The notes beneath the pieces were generated by a model, which saw only the letters and a list, made by a program, of their open reading frames with translations, was not told the origin of the DNA and ran no database searches. Positions 55,993-64,000 of a stretch of 64,000 nt of DNA are shown one piece after another. The stretch comes from Niallia circulans (GTDB taxonomy: Bacteria; Bacillota; Bacilli; Bacillales; Cytobacillaceae): positions 2,394,001 to 2,458,000 of the forward strand of contig NZ_RIBP01000004.1 in assembly GCF_007273535.1 (NCBI RefSeq). Direction: 5' to 3'. Each line of letters starts with the position of its first letter. Position 1 is the stretch's first letter. A program made the position numbers and the translations under genes.

Positions 55993-56265
55993 ATGAACAA
56001 GACAGAATTGATTAACGCGGTTGCAGAAGCAAGCGAATTATCAAAAAAAGACGCTACTAAAGCAGTTGATGCTGTTTTTGATACAATCTTGAATGCTTTA
56101 AAAGATGGTGATAAAGTACAACTTATCGGTTTTGGTAACTTTGAGGTTCGTGAGCGTGCAGCTCGTAAAGGACGCAACCCTCAAACTGGTGAAGAAATCG
56201 AAATTGCAGCAAGCAAAGTTCCTGCTTTTAAACCAGGTAAAGCACTTAAAGACGCAGTGAAGTAA
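55993..56265 (+). CDS. hbs: DNA-binding protein HU
   Basis: 90-residue HU (HBsu): the N-terminal [29 protein letters not shown] helices and the [26 protein letters not shown] beta-arm with the intercalating proline. Essential nucleoid protein. ATG 55993 gives the family length; GTG 55984 would read through the ribosome site. The site GGAGGAGGTGAAAGGC is unusually complementary to the 3' end of 16S rRNA. Confidence 0.96.
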   Translation: MNKTELINAVAEASELSKKDATKAVDAVFDTILNALKDGDKVQLIGFGNFEVRERAARKGRNPQTGEEIEIAASKVPAFKPGKALKDAVK

Positions 56266-56292
56266 TCTACATACATTGCATATTATTTCTCT

Positions 56293-56321
56293 AAAAACCG
56301 CGAATTACTCGCGGTTTTTTT
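56293..56321 (+). terminator. Terminator after hbs
   Basis: AAAAACCGCGA-ATTAC-TCGCGGTTTTTTT hairpin. Confidence 0.9.
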
Positions 56322-56493
56322 GCTTTTTTTAGCAGGCTGGCAATCATTAAAGGGCATTATGATAGGATTTACATAAAGGCACTGGATGTAAATGGATGTT
56401 AAAAGAATTAGCAGCCATTCGTGGTGTTCATTGTTTTTATATGCTAATATGGTTAAAGGAAATTGGATTGATAGCTTTAGGAGGAAAAAAAGA

Positions 56494-57057
56494 ATGTCGA
56501 ATGTTGATTTGGCCAAGATAGAAGATGCGGTAAAACAAATTTTGGAAGCAATAGGGGAAGATCCTGAAAGAGAAGGGTTGCTGGATACCCCGAAAAGAGT
56601 TGCCAAAATGTATAGTGACATATTCTCAGGGTTAAATGAGGATCCGAGAGAATACTTCCATACGATTTTCGGTGAAGAACATGAGGAGCTAGTGCTTGTA
56701 AAAGACATTCCGCTGTACAGCATGTGTGAACACCATCTCGTTCCGTTTTATGGAGTGGCTCATGTAGCATATATTCCTAGAAACGGTAAAGTAACGGGCT
56801 TGAGCAAATTAGCAAGAGCAGTCGAAGCTGTCGCAAAACGTCCCCAGCTTCAAGAACGCATTACATCAACTGTTGCTGATGCCATTATAGAAATGCTTGA
56901 CCCTCATGGCGTTATGGTTGTCATTGAAGCAGAGCATATGTGTATGACAATGCGAGGAGTAAACAAGCCTGGTGCGAAGACGGTAACTACTGCGGTGCGC
57001 GGAAGTTACGCGGAAAATGCAGAGGCGCGCGCAGAAGTGCTTGCTTTAATAAAATAA
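56494..57057 (+). CDS. folE: GTP cyclohydrolase I
   Basis: 187-residue FolE (MtrA), first step of folate synthesis, forming dihydroneopterin triphosphate. Zinc ligands in CEHH (Cys78, His80-81) and MCMTMRGV (third ligand) plus HLVPFYG. ATG 56494 after AGGAGGAAAA; the longer frame from 56392 lacks support. In B. subtilis it is followed by mtrB (TRAP), here it is not. Confidence 0.95.
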   Translation: MSNVDLAKIEDAVKQILEAIGEDPEREGLLDTPKRVAKMYSDIFSGLNEDPREYFHTIFGEEHEELVLVKDIPLYSMCEHHLVPFYGVAHVAYIPRNGKVTGLSKLARAVEAVAKRPQLQERITSTVADAIIEMLDPHGVMVVIEAEHMCMTMRGVNKPGAKTVTTAVRGSYAENAEARAEVLALIK

Positions 57058-57193
57058 GACATGCCTCTATAGGCCTTTTTAAGTGGTCTTGTCAGGTGTT
57101 TATGCTATAATAATCTAGACTTTATACAAATATAATGACGTTTTGTGTTGAAAAAGATACAAAGAGAAATTTTTGGGGAACAAGGGTGATATT

Positions 57194-57985
57194 ATGATGT
57201 TATTTCAAGAAATGGTGGAAATGGTGCGGGAAGAGGTTTTGCAAAAGATTGCTCATCCTTATCTTTTTAAGCATATAGACAACCCGGTAATAGATGAAGA
57301 CAAGCTTTTGTTAACCGTATTTCTGTTAAAGCAGGCTGACTTAAACGACAGTCAGGTCATCACATATGCCACAACGAAGATGCTTATTCAAATTGCCCTT
57401 GATACCCATGAACTTGTAACAAATGACAGCGTTCATAAAGGAATAGAAAAGAACAGGCAGTTGACAATATTGGCAGGTGATTTTTACAGTGGCCAGTATT
57501 ACAAGCTGTTGGCAGACCTGGAAGATTATGAAATGATAAAAGTATTCGCTGAAGCGATTAAAGAAGTGAATGAGAATAAGATGATCATTTATCAGCAGGC
57601 GTTTGCTGGCCTTTCTGAAATGAGAGAAGCAATCGTAGCCGTGGAATTTTCCATCCTGGAAAAATTGATTGACCGTTTCCGTTTGGATAACTGGAAAAAC
57701 TTTGCGCTGTCATTTCTATTTCTGAACAGAATGCTGCAAGACAGGAATACATATAATTTGACTGGTAATTCATTTTTATTCAGTATGCTGACTAAGCATA
57801 GTGAAGAGCTTGCTCGTCTTGCAGAGGAAAATAAATATCTCCTGTTCGAGCCGTTTATTCAAGGAGCATCTGACATGCTCACAGCAGCACTAACGAGCTC
57901 TAAAAATGTCGAGGACAGCATTACAGCAAGGACAACAGCAATATTGGATAAAATTAAACAACAAATGTATGTGGAAGAAGGGTAA
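57194..57985 (+). CDS. hepS: Heptaprenyl diphosphate synthase component I
   Basis: 263-residue small subunit of the hetero-oligomeric C35 prenyl synthase used for menaquinone-7. All-helical, lacks the DDxxD motif, as expected. ATG 57194 (AAGGGTGATATT upstream) preferred to TTG 57173. Six nucleotides before menG, so hepS-menG-hepT is one operon. Confidence 0.9.
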   Translation: MMLFQEMVEMVREEVLQKIAHPYLFKHIDNPVIDEDKLLLTVFLLKQADLNDSQVITYATTKMLIQIALDTHELVTNDSVHKGIEKNRQLTILAGDFYSGQYYKLLADLEDYEMIKVFAEAIKEVNENKMIIYQQAFAGLSEMREAIVAVEFSILEKLIDRFRLDNWKNFALSFLFLNRMLQDRNTYNLTGNSFLFSMLTKHSEELARLAEENKYLLFEPFIQGASDMLTAALTSSKNVEDSITARTTAILDKIKQQMYVEEG

Positions 57986-57991
57986 GAGGCA

Positions 57992-58699
57992 ATGCGGGAG
58001 CACCAATCAAAAGAAGAAAAAGTGCACCATGTATTCGAAAAAATATATGGCAATTATGACAAGATGAATACGGTAATCAGCTTTCAACAGCATAAAATTT
58101 GGCGCAAAGACACAATGAAAAAGATGAATGTCCTAAAAGGTGCTAAAGCGTTGGACGTTTGCTGTGGTACTGCAGACTGGACAATCAGTCTTGCAGATGC
58201 TGTTGGGCCGACTGGTGAAGTCAAAGGGCTTGATTTCAGTGAAAATATGCTGAGCATTGGTAAAGAAAAAACGAAAGGCTACAGCAATATTGAGCTGATT
58301 CATGGCAATGCGATGGAACTTCCGTTTCCAGATAACAGCTTTGACTTTGTGACAATCGGGTTCGGTTTGCGAAATGTACCAGACTATTTACAGGTACTTA
58401 AGGAAATGAAAAGAGTAGTGAAACCAGGAGGCAAGGTTGTCTGTCTCGAAACATCACAGCCTACTATGCCTGTTTTTAAACAAGGCTATTACTTATATTT
58501 TCGCTTCATCATGCCGATGTTTGGAAAGCTTTTTGCCAAAAGCTTTAAGGAATACTCATGGCTGCAGGAATCGGCTCGGGATTTTCCGGGTATGAAGGAA
58601 CTTGCTTCTCTTTTTGAAAAAGCAGGCTTATCAAATGTGACGTTTAAACCATACAGCGGTGGTGTAGCTGCTGTGCATATTGGCTTTAAAGAAAAATAA
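57992..58699 (+). CDS. menG: Demethylmenaquinone methyltransferase
   Basis: 235-residue UbiE/MenG methyltransferase: class I SAM-binding motif [15 protein letters not shown] (about 50-64), [14 protein letters not shown], and [13 protein letters not shown]. It makes menaquinone from demethylmenaquinone. Lies between the two HepST subunits, as in B. subtilis. Confidence 0.95.
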   Translation: MREHQSKEEKVHHVFEKIYGNYDKMNTVISFQQHKIWRKDTMKKMNVLKGAKALDVCCGTADWTISLADAVGPTGEVKGLDFSENMLSIGKEKTKGYSNIELIHGNAMELPFPDNSFDFVTIGFGLRNVPDYLQVLKEMKRVVKPGGKVVCLETSQPTMPVFKQGYYLYFRFIMPMFGKLFAKSFKEYSWLQESARDFPGMKELASLFEKAGLSNVTFKPYSGGVAAVHIGFKEK

Positions 58700-58745
58700 T
58701 GTCTGTATCTATTTTTATGCAGCAGTTAAAGACGGGTGAAGTTTA

Positions 58746-59708
58746 GTGAAATTAAAAATGATGTATTCATTTTTGAATTCGGATTTGGAGATAATCGAAA
58801 AAACACTTGAAGAAACAGTGAACGCCAACACTTCCATTTTAAGAGATTCGTCACTTCATCTTCTCAAGGCAGGCGGGAAGCGGATTAGGCCAATTTTTGT
58901 CCTGCTTGCAGGCCAAATTGGCCATTATGATATCCATGTCATTAAAAAAGCAGCTGTCGCTTTAGAGCTCATTCACATGGCTTCTTTAGTACATGACGAT
59001 GTTATTGATGACTCAGACCTGCGCAGAGGTCAGCCGACGATTAAAGCAAAATGGGATAATAAAGTTGCCATGTATACAGGCGACTATATCTTTGCTAAAT
59101 CACTTGAGATTATGAGCGAACTAAAGAAGCCTGCTGCACATAAGGTGCTTGCTGATACAATAGTAGAGGTTTGCATTGGAGAAATTCAGCAGATTAAGGA
59201 CAAATATTACTTTGAACAGAATGTCAGGGATTATTTCCGCCGTATAAAAAGAAAAACGGCCCTCCTCATTTCAGCTAGTTCTTTAGTAGGCGCAATTGCT
59301 TCCGATGTGGAAGAAAAGCACCAGAAAAAACTACATAAATTTGGCTATTACGTTGGGATGTCCTATCAAATTATTGATGATGTTCTTGATTTTGTTGGTA
59401 CAGAAGAAGAGCTTGGAAAACCTGCCGGCGGTGACTTACTGCAAGGCAATATCACCTTGCCTGTTCTGTATGCGATGGAAAATGAAAGTATTCGTAAAAG
59501 GGTGTCCACCGTTCACGAAGACATGAACCGGGCAGATCTTTTAGAAATTATCGAGCTGATAAAGAGTACAGATGCTATTGACCGTTCGATGAAAATAAGT
59601 AATGCTTACCTGCAAAAAGCATTGGATGCAATTGCAGACCTACCAAAGGGAAGAAGTAAAACAGCACTTATTAATATTGCGAAATACTTAGGTAAAAGAA
59701 AGTTCTAA
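58746..59708 (+). CDS. hepT: Heptaprenyl diphosphate synthase component II
   Basis: 320-residue catalytic subunit with aspartate-rich motifs LVHDDVIDDSDLRRG (DDxxD, about residues 82-92) and YQIIDDVLDFVGTEE (second DDxxD). GTG start at 58746 with GGGTGAAG upstream; an ATG four codons later (58758) is possible. Catalyses assembly of the C35 side chain with HepS. Confidence 0.94.
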   Translation: MKLKMMYSFLNSDLEIIEKTLEETVNANTSILRDSSLHLLKAGGKRIRPIFVLLAGQIGHYDIHVIKKAAVALELIHMASLVHDDVIDDSDLRRGQPTIKAKWDNKVAMYTGDYIFAKSLEIMSELKKPAAHKVLADTIVEVCIGEIQQIKDKYYFEQNVRDYFRRIKRKTALLISASSLVGAIASDVEEKHQKKLHKFGYYVGMSYQIIDDVLDFVGTEEELGKPAGGDLLQGNITLPVLYAMENESIRKRVSTVHEDMNRADLLEIIELIKSTDAIDRSMKISNAYLQKALDAIADLPKGRSKTALINIAKYLGKRKF

Positions 59709-59796
59709 GTTATGCTTTGCAAAGTACTCTTATGTATGATATCGTTTTCATAAATACTTGTTTTTCTTTTTACATTCATACATAGGAGTGAATCAA

Positions 59797-60243
59797 ATGG
59801 AGAAGACGTTTTTGATGGTCAAACCGGATGGAGTGCAAAGGAATTTAATCGGCAAGATTGTGGAGCGCTTTGAAAGTAAAGGATTCCAGCTTGTTGGTGC
59901 AAAATTAATGGTCGTATCTCAAGACCTTGCCAAGCAGCATTACCAAGAGCATGTGGACAAGCCATTTTTTATGGAGCTCGTTGATTTTATTACATCAGGA
60001 CCAGTTTTCGCAATGGTATGGTCAGGTGAAGATGTAGTAACAAAGGCGAGGGCCATGATGGGCAAAACGAATCCGTTGGATGCAGCCCCTGGCACCATTC
60101 GAGGAGACTTTGGTGTTGTAATGAGAAAAAACGTCATTCATGGCTCTGATAGTGTGGATAGCGCTGCTAGAGAAATCGGTTTATTCTTTAATGAAGAAGA
60201 ATTAGTAGAATATAATAAGTTAAGCAATACATGGGTCTATTAA
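59797..60243 (+). CDS. ndk: Nucleoside diphosphate kinase
   Basis: 148-residue NDP kinase. Phospho-histidine His115 in [13 protein letters not shown]-terminal [11 protein letters not shown]. Balances NTP pools. ATG 59797 follows AGGAGTG; the in-frame ATG upstream at 59758 has no site. Ends in an unusual nested terminator. Between hepT and cheR as in B. subtilis. Confidence 0.96.
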   Translation: MEKTFLMVKPDGVQRNLIGKIVERFESKGFQLVGAKLMVVSQDLAKQHYQEHVDKPFFMELVDFITSGPVFAMVWSGEDVVTKARAMMGKTNPLDAAPGTIRGDFGVVMRKNVIHGSDSVDSAAREIGLFFNEEELVEYNKLSNTWVY

Positions 60244-60252
60244 TCCAGTAAT

Positions 60253-60320
60253 AACTGTCCTTTAAGGCGAAAAGCTTCACAGTAACTTTTGTGAAGCTAG
60301 CTTTAAAGGACAGTTTTTTT
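60253..60320 (+). terminator. Nested two-stem terminator after ndk
   Basis: Outer stem AACTGTCCTTTAA (60253-60265) with TTTAAAGGACAGTT, inner stem AGCTTCACA/TGTGAAGCT enclosed, then eight T. Length about 68 nt is long for an intrinsic terminator. Confidence 0.85.
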
Positions 60321-60411
60321 CATTTCTAACAAGTATGAATGTGGGCACAATCCAAATAATAGGAATACACGTAATAGACGATATTTGCCTTTTAAGAATA
60401 AACACAGCTAA

Positions 60412-61263
<852 letters not shown>

Positions 61264-61373
61264 AATTTAAGTTTTTTATAGCTTTCAAGGATTTTTTACT
61301 ATTCATATTCGCAAACGTATGATATATTGAAACATATTTCCTTTAAAGCGTTGAAGGGAGAAAGGATTTTGAT

Positions 61374-62546
61374 ATGAGATATTTAACTTCAGGGGAATCA
61401 CATGGTCCAAAACTAATTACAATTATAGAAGGTCTGCCAGCAGGTATGCCATTAACTGCAGAGGACATTAACGGACAGCTAGCAAGAAGACAAAAAGGGC
61501 ATGGCCGAGGCAGAAGAATGCAGATTGAAACAGATACTGCCGAAATCGGTGGCGGAATTCGACACGGCCAGACACTTGGCTCACCAGTGTCGCTTATTGT
61601 GGAAAATAACGACTGGAAGCACTGGACAAAAGTCATGGGTCAAGGACCGATTGATGAAGAGGAATCAAGTGAAATTAAACGGAAGATTTCCCGTCCAAGA
61701 CCTGGTCATGCTGACTTGAACGGTGCAATTAAGTATGGACACCGCGATATGCGCAACGTATTAGAAAGATCTTCAGCAAGAGAAACAACAGTTAGGGTTG
61801 CCGCAGGTGCTGCAGCAAAGAAATTATTGTCACTATTAGGAATCAAGATTGCTTCACATGTTTTAGAAATAGGCGGAGTGAAAGCAGACATACAAGAATA
61901 TCCTTCCATTGATAGAATCATGGAATTAACGGAGCAATCTCCTGTTAGATGCTTAGATCCTGTTGCAGAGAAGAAAATGATGCAAGCTATTGATGATGCG
62001 AAGACAAATGGAGATTCTATCGGCGGAATTGTTGAGGTTATAGCAGAAGGCATGCCTGTCGGCGTTGGCAGTTATGTTCATTATGACCGAAAGCTTGATG
62101 CGAAGCTTGCAGGTGCAATTATGAGTATTAATGCATTCAAAGGAGTCGAAATTGGTATTGGATTTGAAGCGGCAAGCAAGCCTGGAAGCGAAGTACATGA
62201 TGAAATCATTTGGGACAGCGATCATGGCTACACGCGCAAAACGAATCGTTTAGGCGGCTTTGAAGGCGGAATGACGACAGGTATGCCTGTTATTGTTAAG
62301 GGTGTTATGAAGCCAATTCCGACGCTTTACAAGCCATTAAACAGTGTTGATATCGAAACAAAGGAACCTTTTGCAGCAAGTATCGAGCGCTCTGACAGCT
62401 GTGCTGTTCCTGCTGCAGCTGTTGTTGCAGAAAGTGCTGTTGCATGGGAATTGGCATGTGCAATCGTTGATCAGTTTTATTCTGACCGTTTTGAAGGCTT
62501 GCTTGAAAATGTCGAGAAGCATCGTCAATATGCGAGGGAATTTTAA
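61374..62546 (+). CDS. aroC: Chorismate synthase
   Basis: 390-residue FMNH2-dependent enzyme, last step of the shikimate pathway. Signatures: GESHGPKL at the start (His10), [23 protein letters not shown] and the C-terminal [22 protein letters not shown]. subtilis name aroF. Overlaps aroB by one base (TAATG). ATG after GAAGGGAGAAAGG. Confidence 0.96.
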   Translation: MRYLTSGESHGPKLITIIEGLPAGMPLTAEDINGQLARRQKGHGRGRRMQIETDTAEIGGGIRHGQTLGSPVSLIVENNDWKHWTKVMGQGPIDEEESSEIKRKISRPRPGHADLNGAIKYGHRDMRNVLERSSARETTVRVAAGAAAKKLLSLLGIKIASHVLEIGGVKADIQEYPSIDRIMELTEQSPVRCLDPVAEKKMMQAIDDAKTNGDSIGGIVEVIAEGMPVGVGSYVHYDRKLDAKLAGAIMSINAFKGVEIGIGFEAASKPGSEVHDEIIWDSDHGYTRKTNRLGGFEGGMTTGMPVIVKGVMKPIPTLYKPLNSVDIETKEPFAASIERSDSCAVPAAAVVAESAVAWELACAIVDQFYSDRFEGLLENVEKHRQYAREF

Positions 62547-63625
62547 TGAAGACAGTTCAAGTTGATGCAGGTTCTAAATCGTATCCTGTTTTTATCGGCG
62601 ATAACACAGTCACACAAGTAAATGGATTTCTTCAAGCCCATCTACCTGAATGCACAAAGGTGCTTATTATAACAGACGAGACAGTTGCAACGCTCCATTT
62701 ACAAGCACTGGAACGGGAGATAACAGGGTATCCTGTTGTTTCCCATATCGTTCCTGCTGGAGAACACGCCAAAACATTTGATGTATTCTACAGCTGCCAC
62801 AGCTTTGCACTGGAAGAAAAGCTGGACAGAAAATCACTTATCATCGCTTTAGGCGGAGGGGCTGTCGGTGACCTTGCCGGTTTTGTTGCATCATCCTTTA
62901 TGCGCGGTATTCCGTTTATCCAGGTGCCAACAACCATTCTAGCACATGATAGTGCAGTTGGCGGAAAAGTTGCGATTAACCATCCGCTCGGCAAAAACAT
63001 GATTGGTGCTTTTTATCAGCCAGAGGCTGTTTTTTACGAGACACGTTTTCTTAAAACATTGCCAACGCTTGAGCTTCGAAGTGGATTTGGTGAAGTAATA
63101 AAGCATGCCTTGATAAGTGATACAGGCTTTTATGAAACATTGCTTAATGAAATTGATGCGCTAGAAAAAGTATCAGAAAAGACATGGGCAGTGCTATTGG
63201 AAAAGGGGATTCTTGTTAAAAGTAATATTGTTGCCAAGGATGAAAAGGAAGCAAATGTCCGTGCATTTCTTAACTTTGGCCATACACTTGGCCATGCGAT
63301 AGAAGCGGAAATGGGCTATGGAAATATGTCACACGGTGAAGCCGTTGTCATCGGCATGTTGTTTGCATTGCGCTTAAGCAAAAAGAAGCTTCAGCTTGAT
63401 TTCTCCATCAACACTTTTGAAGCTTGGCTGCAATCATTGGACTATGAGACAAAGGTTCCAGCACATTTAAAGGTAGATGCCCTGATAGATAGAATGAAGC
63501 AGGATAAGAAATCAGTTAGTGGAACAATCCACTTTGTTCTGCTTGATGCCATTGGTAATCCGGTTATCGTTAAAATGGATGAACAAGAATTAATCGAAGA
63601 ACTACATATTTTTAAGGGAGAATAG
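62546..63625 (+). CDS. aroB: 3-dehydroquinate synthase
   Basis: 359-residue NAD- and metal-dependent enzyme, second shikimate step. GGGAVGDLAGFVASSFMRGIPFIQVPTTILA (about 105-135), metal ligands in GEVIKH, NFGHTLGHAIE and SHGEAVVIGM. Start codon overlaps the aroC stop, and three nucleotides before aroH. Confidence 0.95.
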   Translation: MKTVQVDAGSKSYPVFIGDNTVTQVNGFLQAHLPECTKVLIITDETVATLHLQALEREITGYPVVSHIVPAGEHAKTFDVFYSCHSFALEEKLDRKSLIIALGGGAVGDLAGFVASSFMRGIPFIQVPTTILAHDSAVGGKVAINHPLGKNMIGAFYQPEAVFYETRFLKTLPTLELRSGFGEVIKHALISDTGFYETLLNEIDALEKVSEKTWAVLLEKGILVKSNIVAKDEKEANVRAFLNFGHTLGHAIEAEMGYGNMSHGEAVVIGMLFALRLSKKKLQLDFSINTFEAWLQSLDYETKVPAHLKVDALIDRMKQDKKSVSGTIHFVLLDAIGNPVIVKMDEQELIEELHIFKGE

Positions 63626-63628
63626 AGC

Positions 63629-63997
63629 ATGATTAGAGGAGTACGGGGAGCAATCACGGTTGAAGTAGATGAAGAAACGGTGATTTTGGCTGCAGCAGAG
63701 AGGCTTGTAAAGGAAATGATAGAAAAGAACGCAATCATAGCGGGCGATGTTGCTTCTGTATTCGTTTCTGTGACAGACGACTTGACTTCTGCCTTTCCTG
63801 CCAAAGTGATTCGCCTTCAAGAGGGATGGACTTATGTTCCTGTCATGTGCATGAAGGAAATTGATGTGCCGAATTCATTGCAAAAATGCATCCGCATTAT
63901 GATACATGTTAATACGAATACGGCTCAAAAGGATATTAACCATATATATTTAGAAAGAGCAATCCAATTAAGACCAGATCTTAAGCAAGAGAATTAA
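63629..63997 (+). CDS. aroH: Chorismate mutase AroH
   Basis: 122-residue monofunctional trimeric chorismate mutase of the AroH class: MIRGVRGAITVEVDEE start, the DLTSAFPAKVIR segment and Arg/Glu active-site residues of the alpha/beta-barrel fold. Produces prephenate. Three nucleotides after aroB in the aroC-aroB-aroH operon. The next gene, beyond the window, is expected to be trpE. Confidence 0.94.
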   Translation: MIRGVRGAITVEVDEETVILAAAERLVKEMIEKNAIIAGDVASVFVSVTDDLTSAFPAKVIRLQEGWTYVPVMCMKEIDVPNSLQKCIRIMIHVNTNTAQKDINHIYLERAIQLRPDLKQEN

Positions 63998-64000
63998 TAC

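Overview
The window is an uninterrupted stretch of a low-GC, endospore-forming Firmicute chromosome (Bacillaceae). Protein sequences and gene order follow the Bacillus subtilis/B. cereus backbone from spoIIM-fur to aroF-aroB-aroH. The absence of several B. subtilis genes, the added pdp, sodF and cotJ genes, and the AT-rich DNA suggest a Niallia/Cytobacillus-like relative rather than B. subtilis itself; this is an inference and the species is not fixed. I see no rRNA, tRNA, IS element, prophage or CRISPR array.

Layout: (1) 0.2-2.7 kb: spoIIM, fur, yqzK, xerD. (2) 2.8-6.2 kb: nucleoside-phosphorolysis operon deoB-pupG-pdp, then an M20 amidohydrolase and a reverse-strand methionine aminopeptidase. 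(3) 8.8-15 kb: dacF, spoIIAA-AB-sigF and a shortened spoVA operon (AA, AB, AEa, AF). (4) 15-24.6 kb: lysA, ypuA, an orphan ribT, ypuF, scpA-scpB, sodF, dacB-spmA-spmB, rluB. (5) 24.8-31.8 kb: resD-resE without resABC, sigX-rsiX, an M23 peptidase, FMN-riboswitch-controlled ribU, ferredoxin. (6) 32-39.3 kb: ypbB-recQ-ypbD-ypbE-ypbF, a reverse-strand cotJABC operon, ypbG, mecB. (7) 39.9-46.6 kb: glutamate dehydrogenase, ypdA, prsW, sleB-ypeB, ypfA-ypfB. (8) 46.8-56.3 kb: cmk, ypfD, ypzI (48 codons), yphA, the YIEGIA gene and its capping subunit, der, gpsA, spoIVA, hbs. (9) 56.5-64 kb: folE, hepS-menG-hepT, ndk, cheR, aroC-aroB-aroH, probably leading into a trp operon beyond the edge.

Sporulation is the main theme. 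Promoter-like sequences fit the expected cascade: sigma-H before spoIIAA, sigma-F before dacF, sigma-E before spoIIM, dacB, cotJ and spoIVA, and sigma-G before spoVAA. Other clear regulation includes a sigma-X autoregulatory promoter, an FMN riboswitch with terminator, a PerR-like box before fur and a perfect palindrome at the deoB promoter.

No obviously novel defence, mobile or biosynthetic system was found. What deserves a second look is the set of clean gene absences from otherwise conserved operons (spoVAC/AD/AEb, ribDEAH, resABC, mtrB, ppiB, yphE/yphF), the reorganised neighbours, and several unassigned RNA structures.
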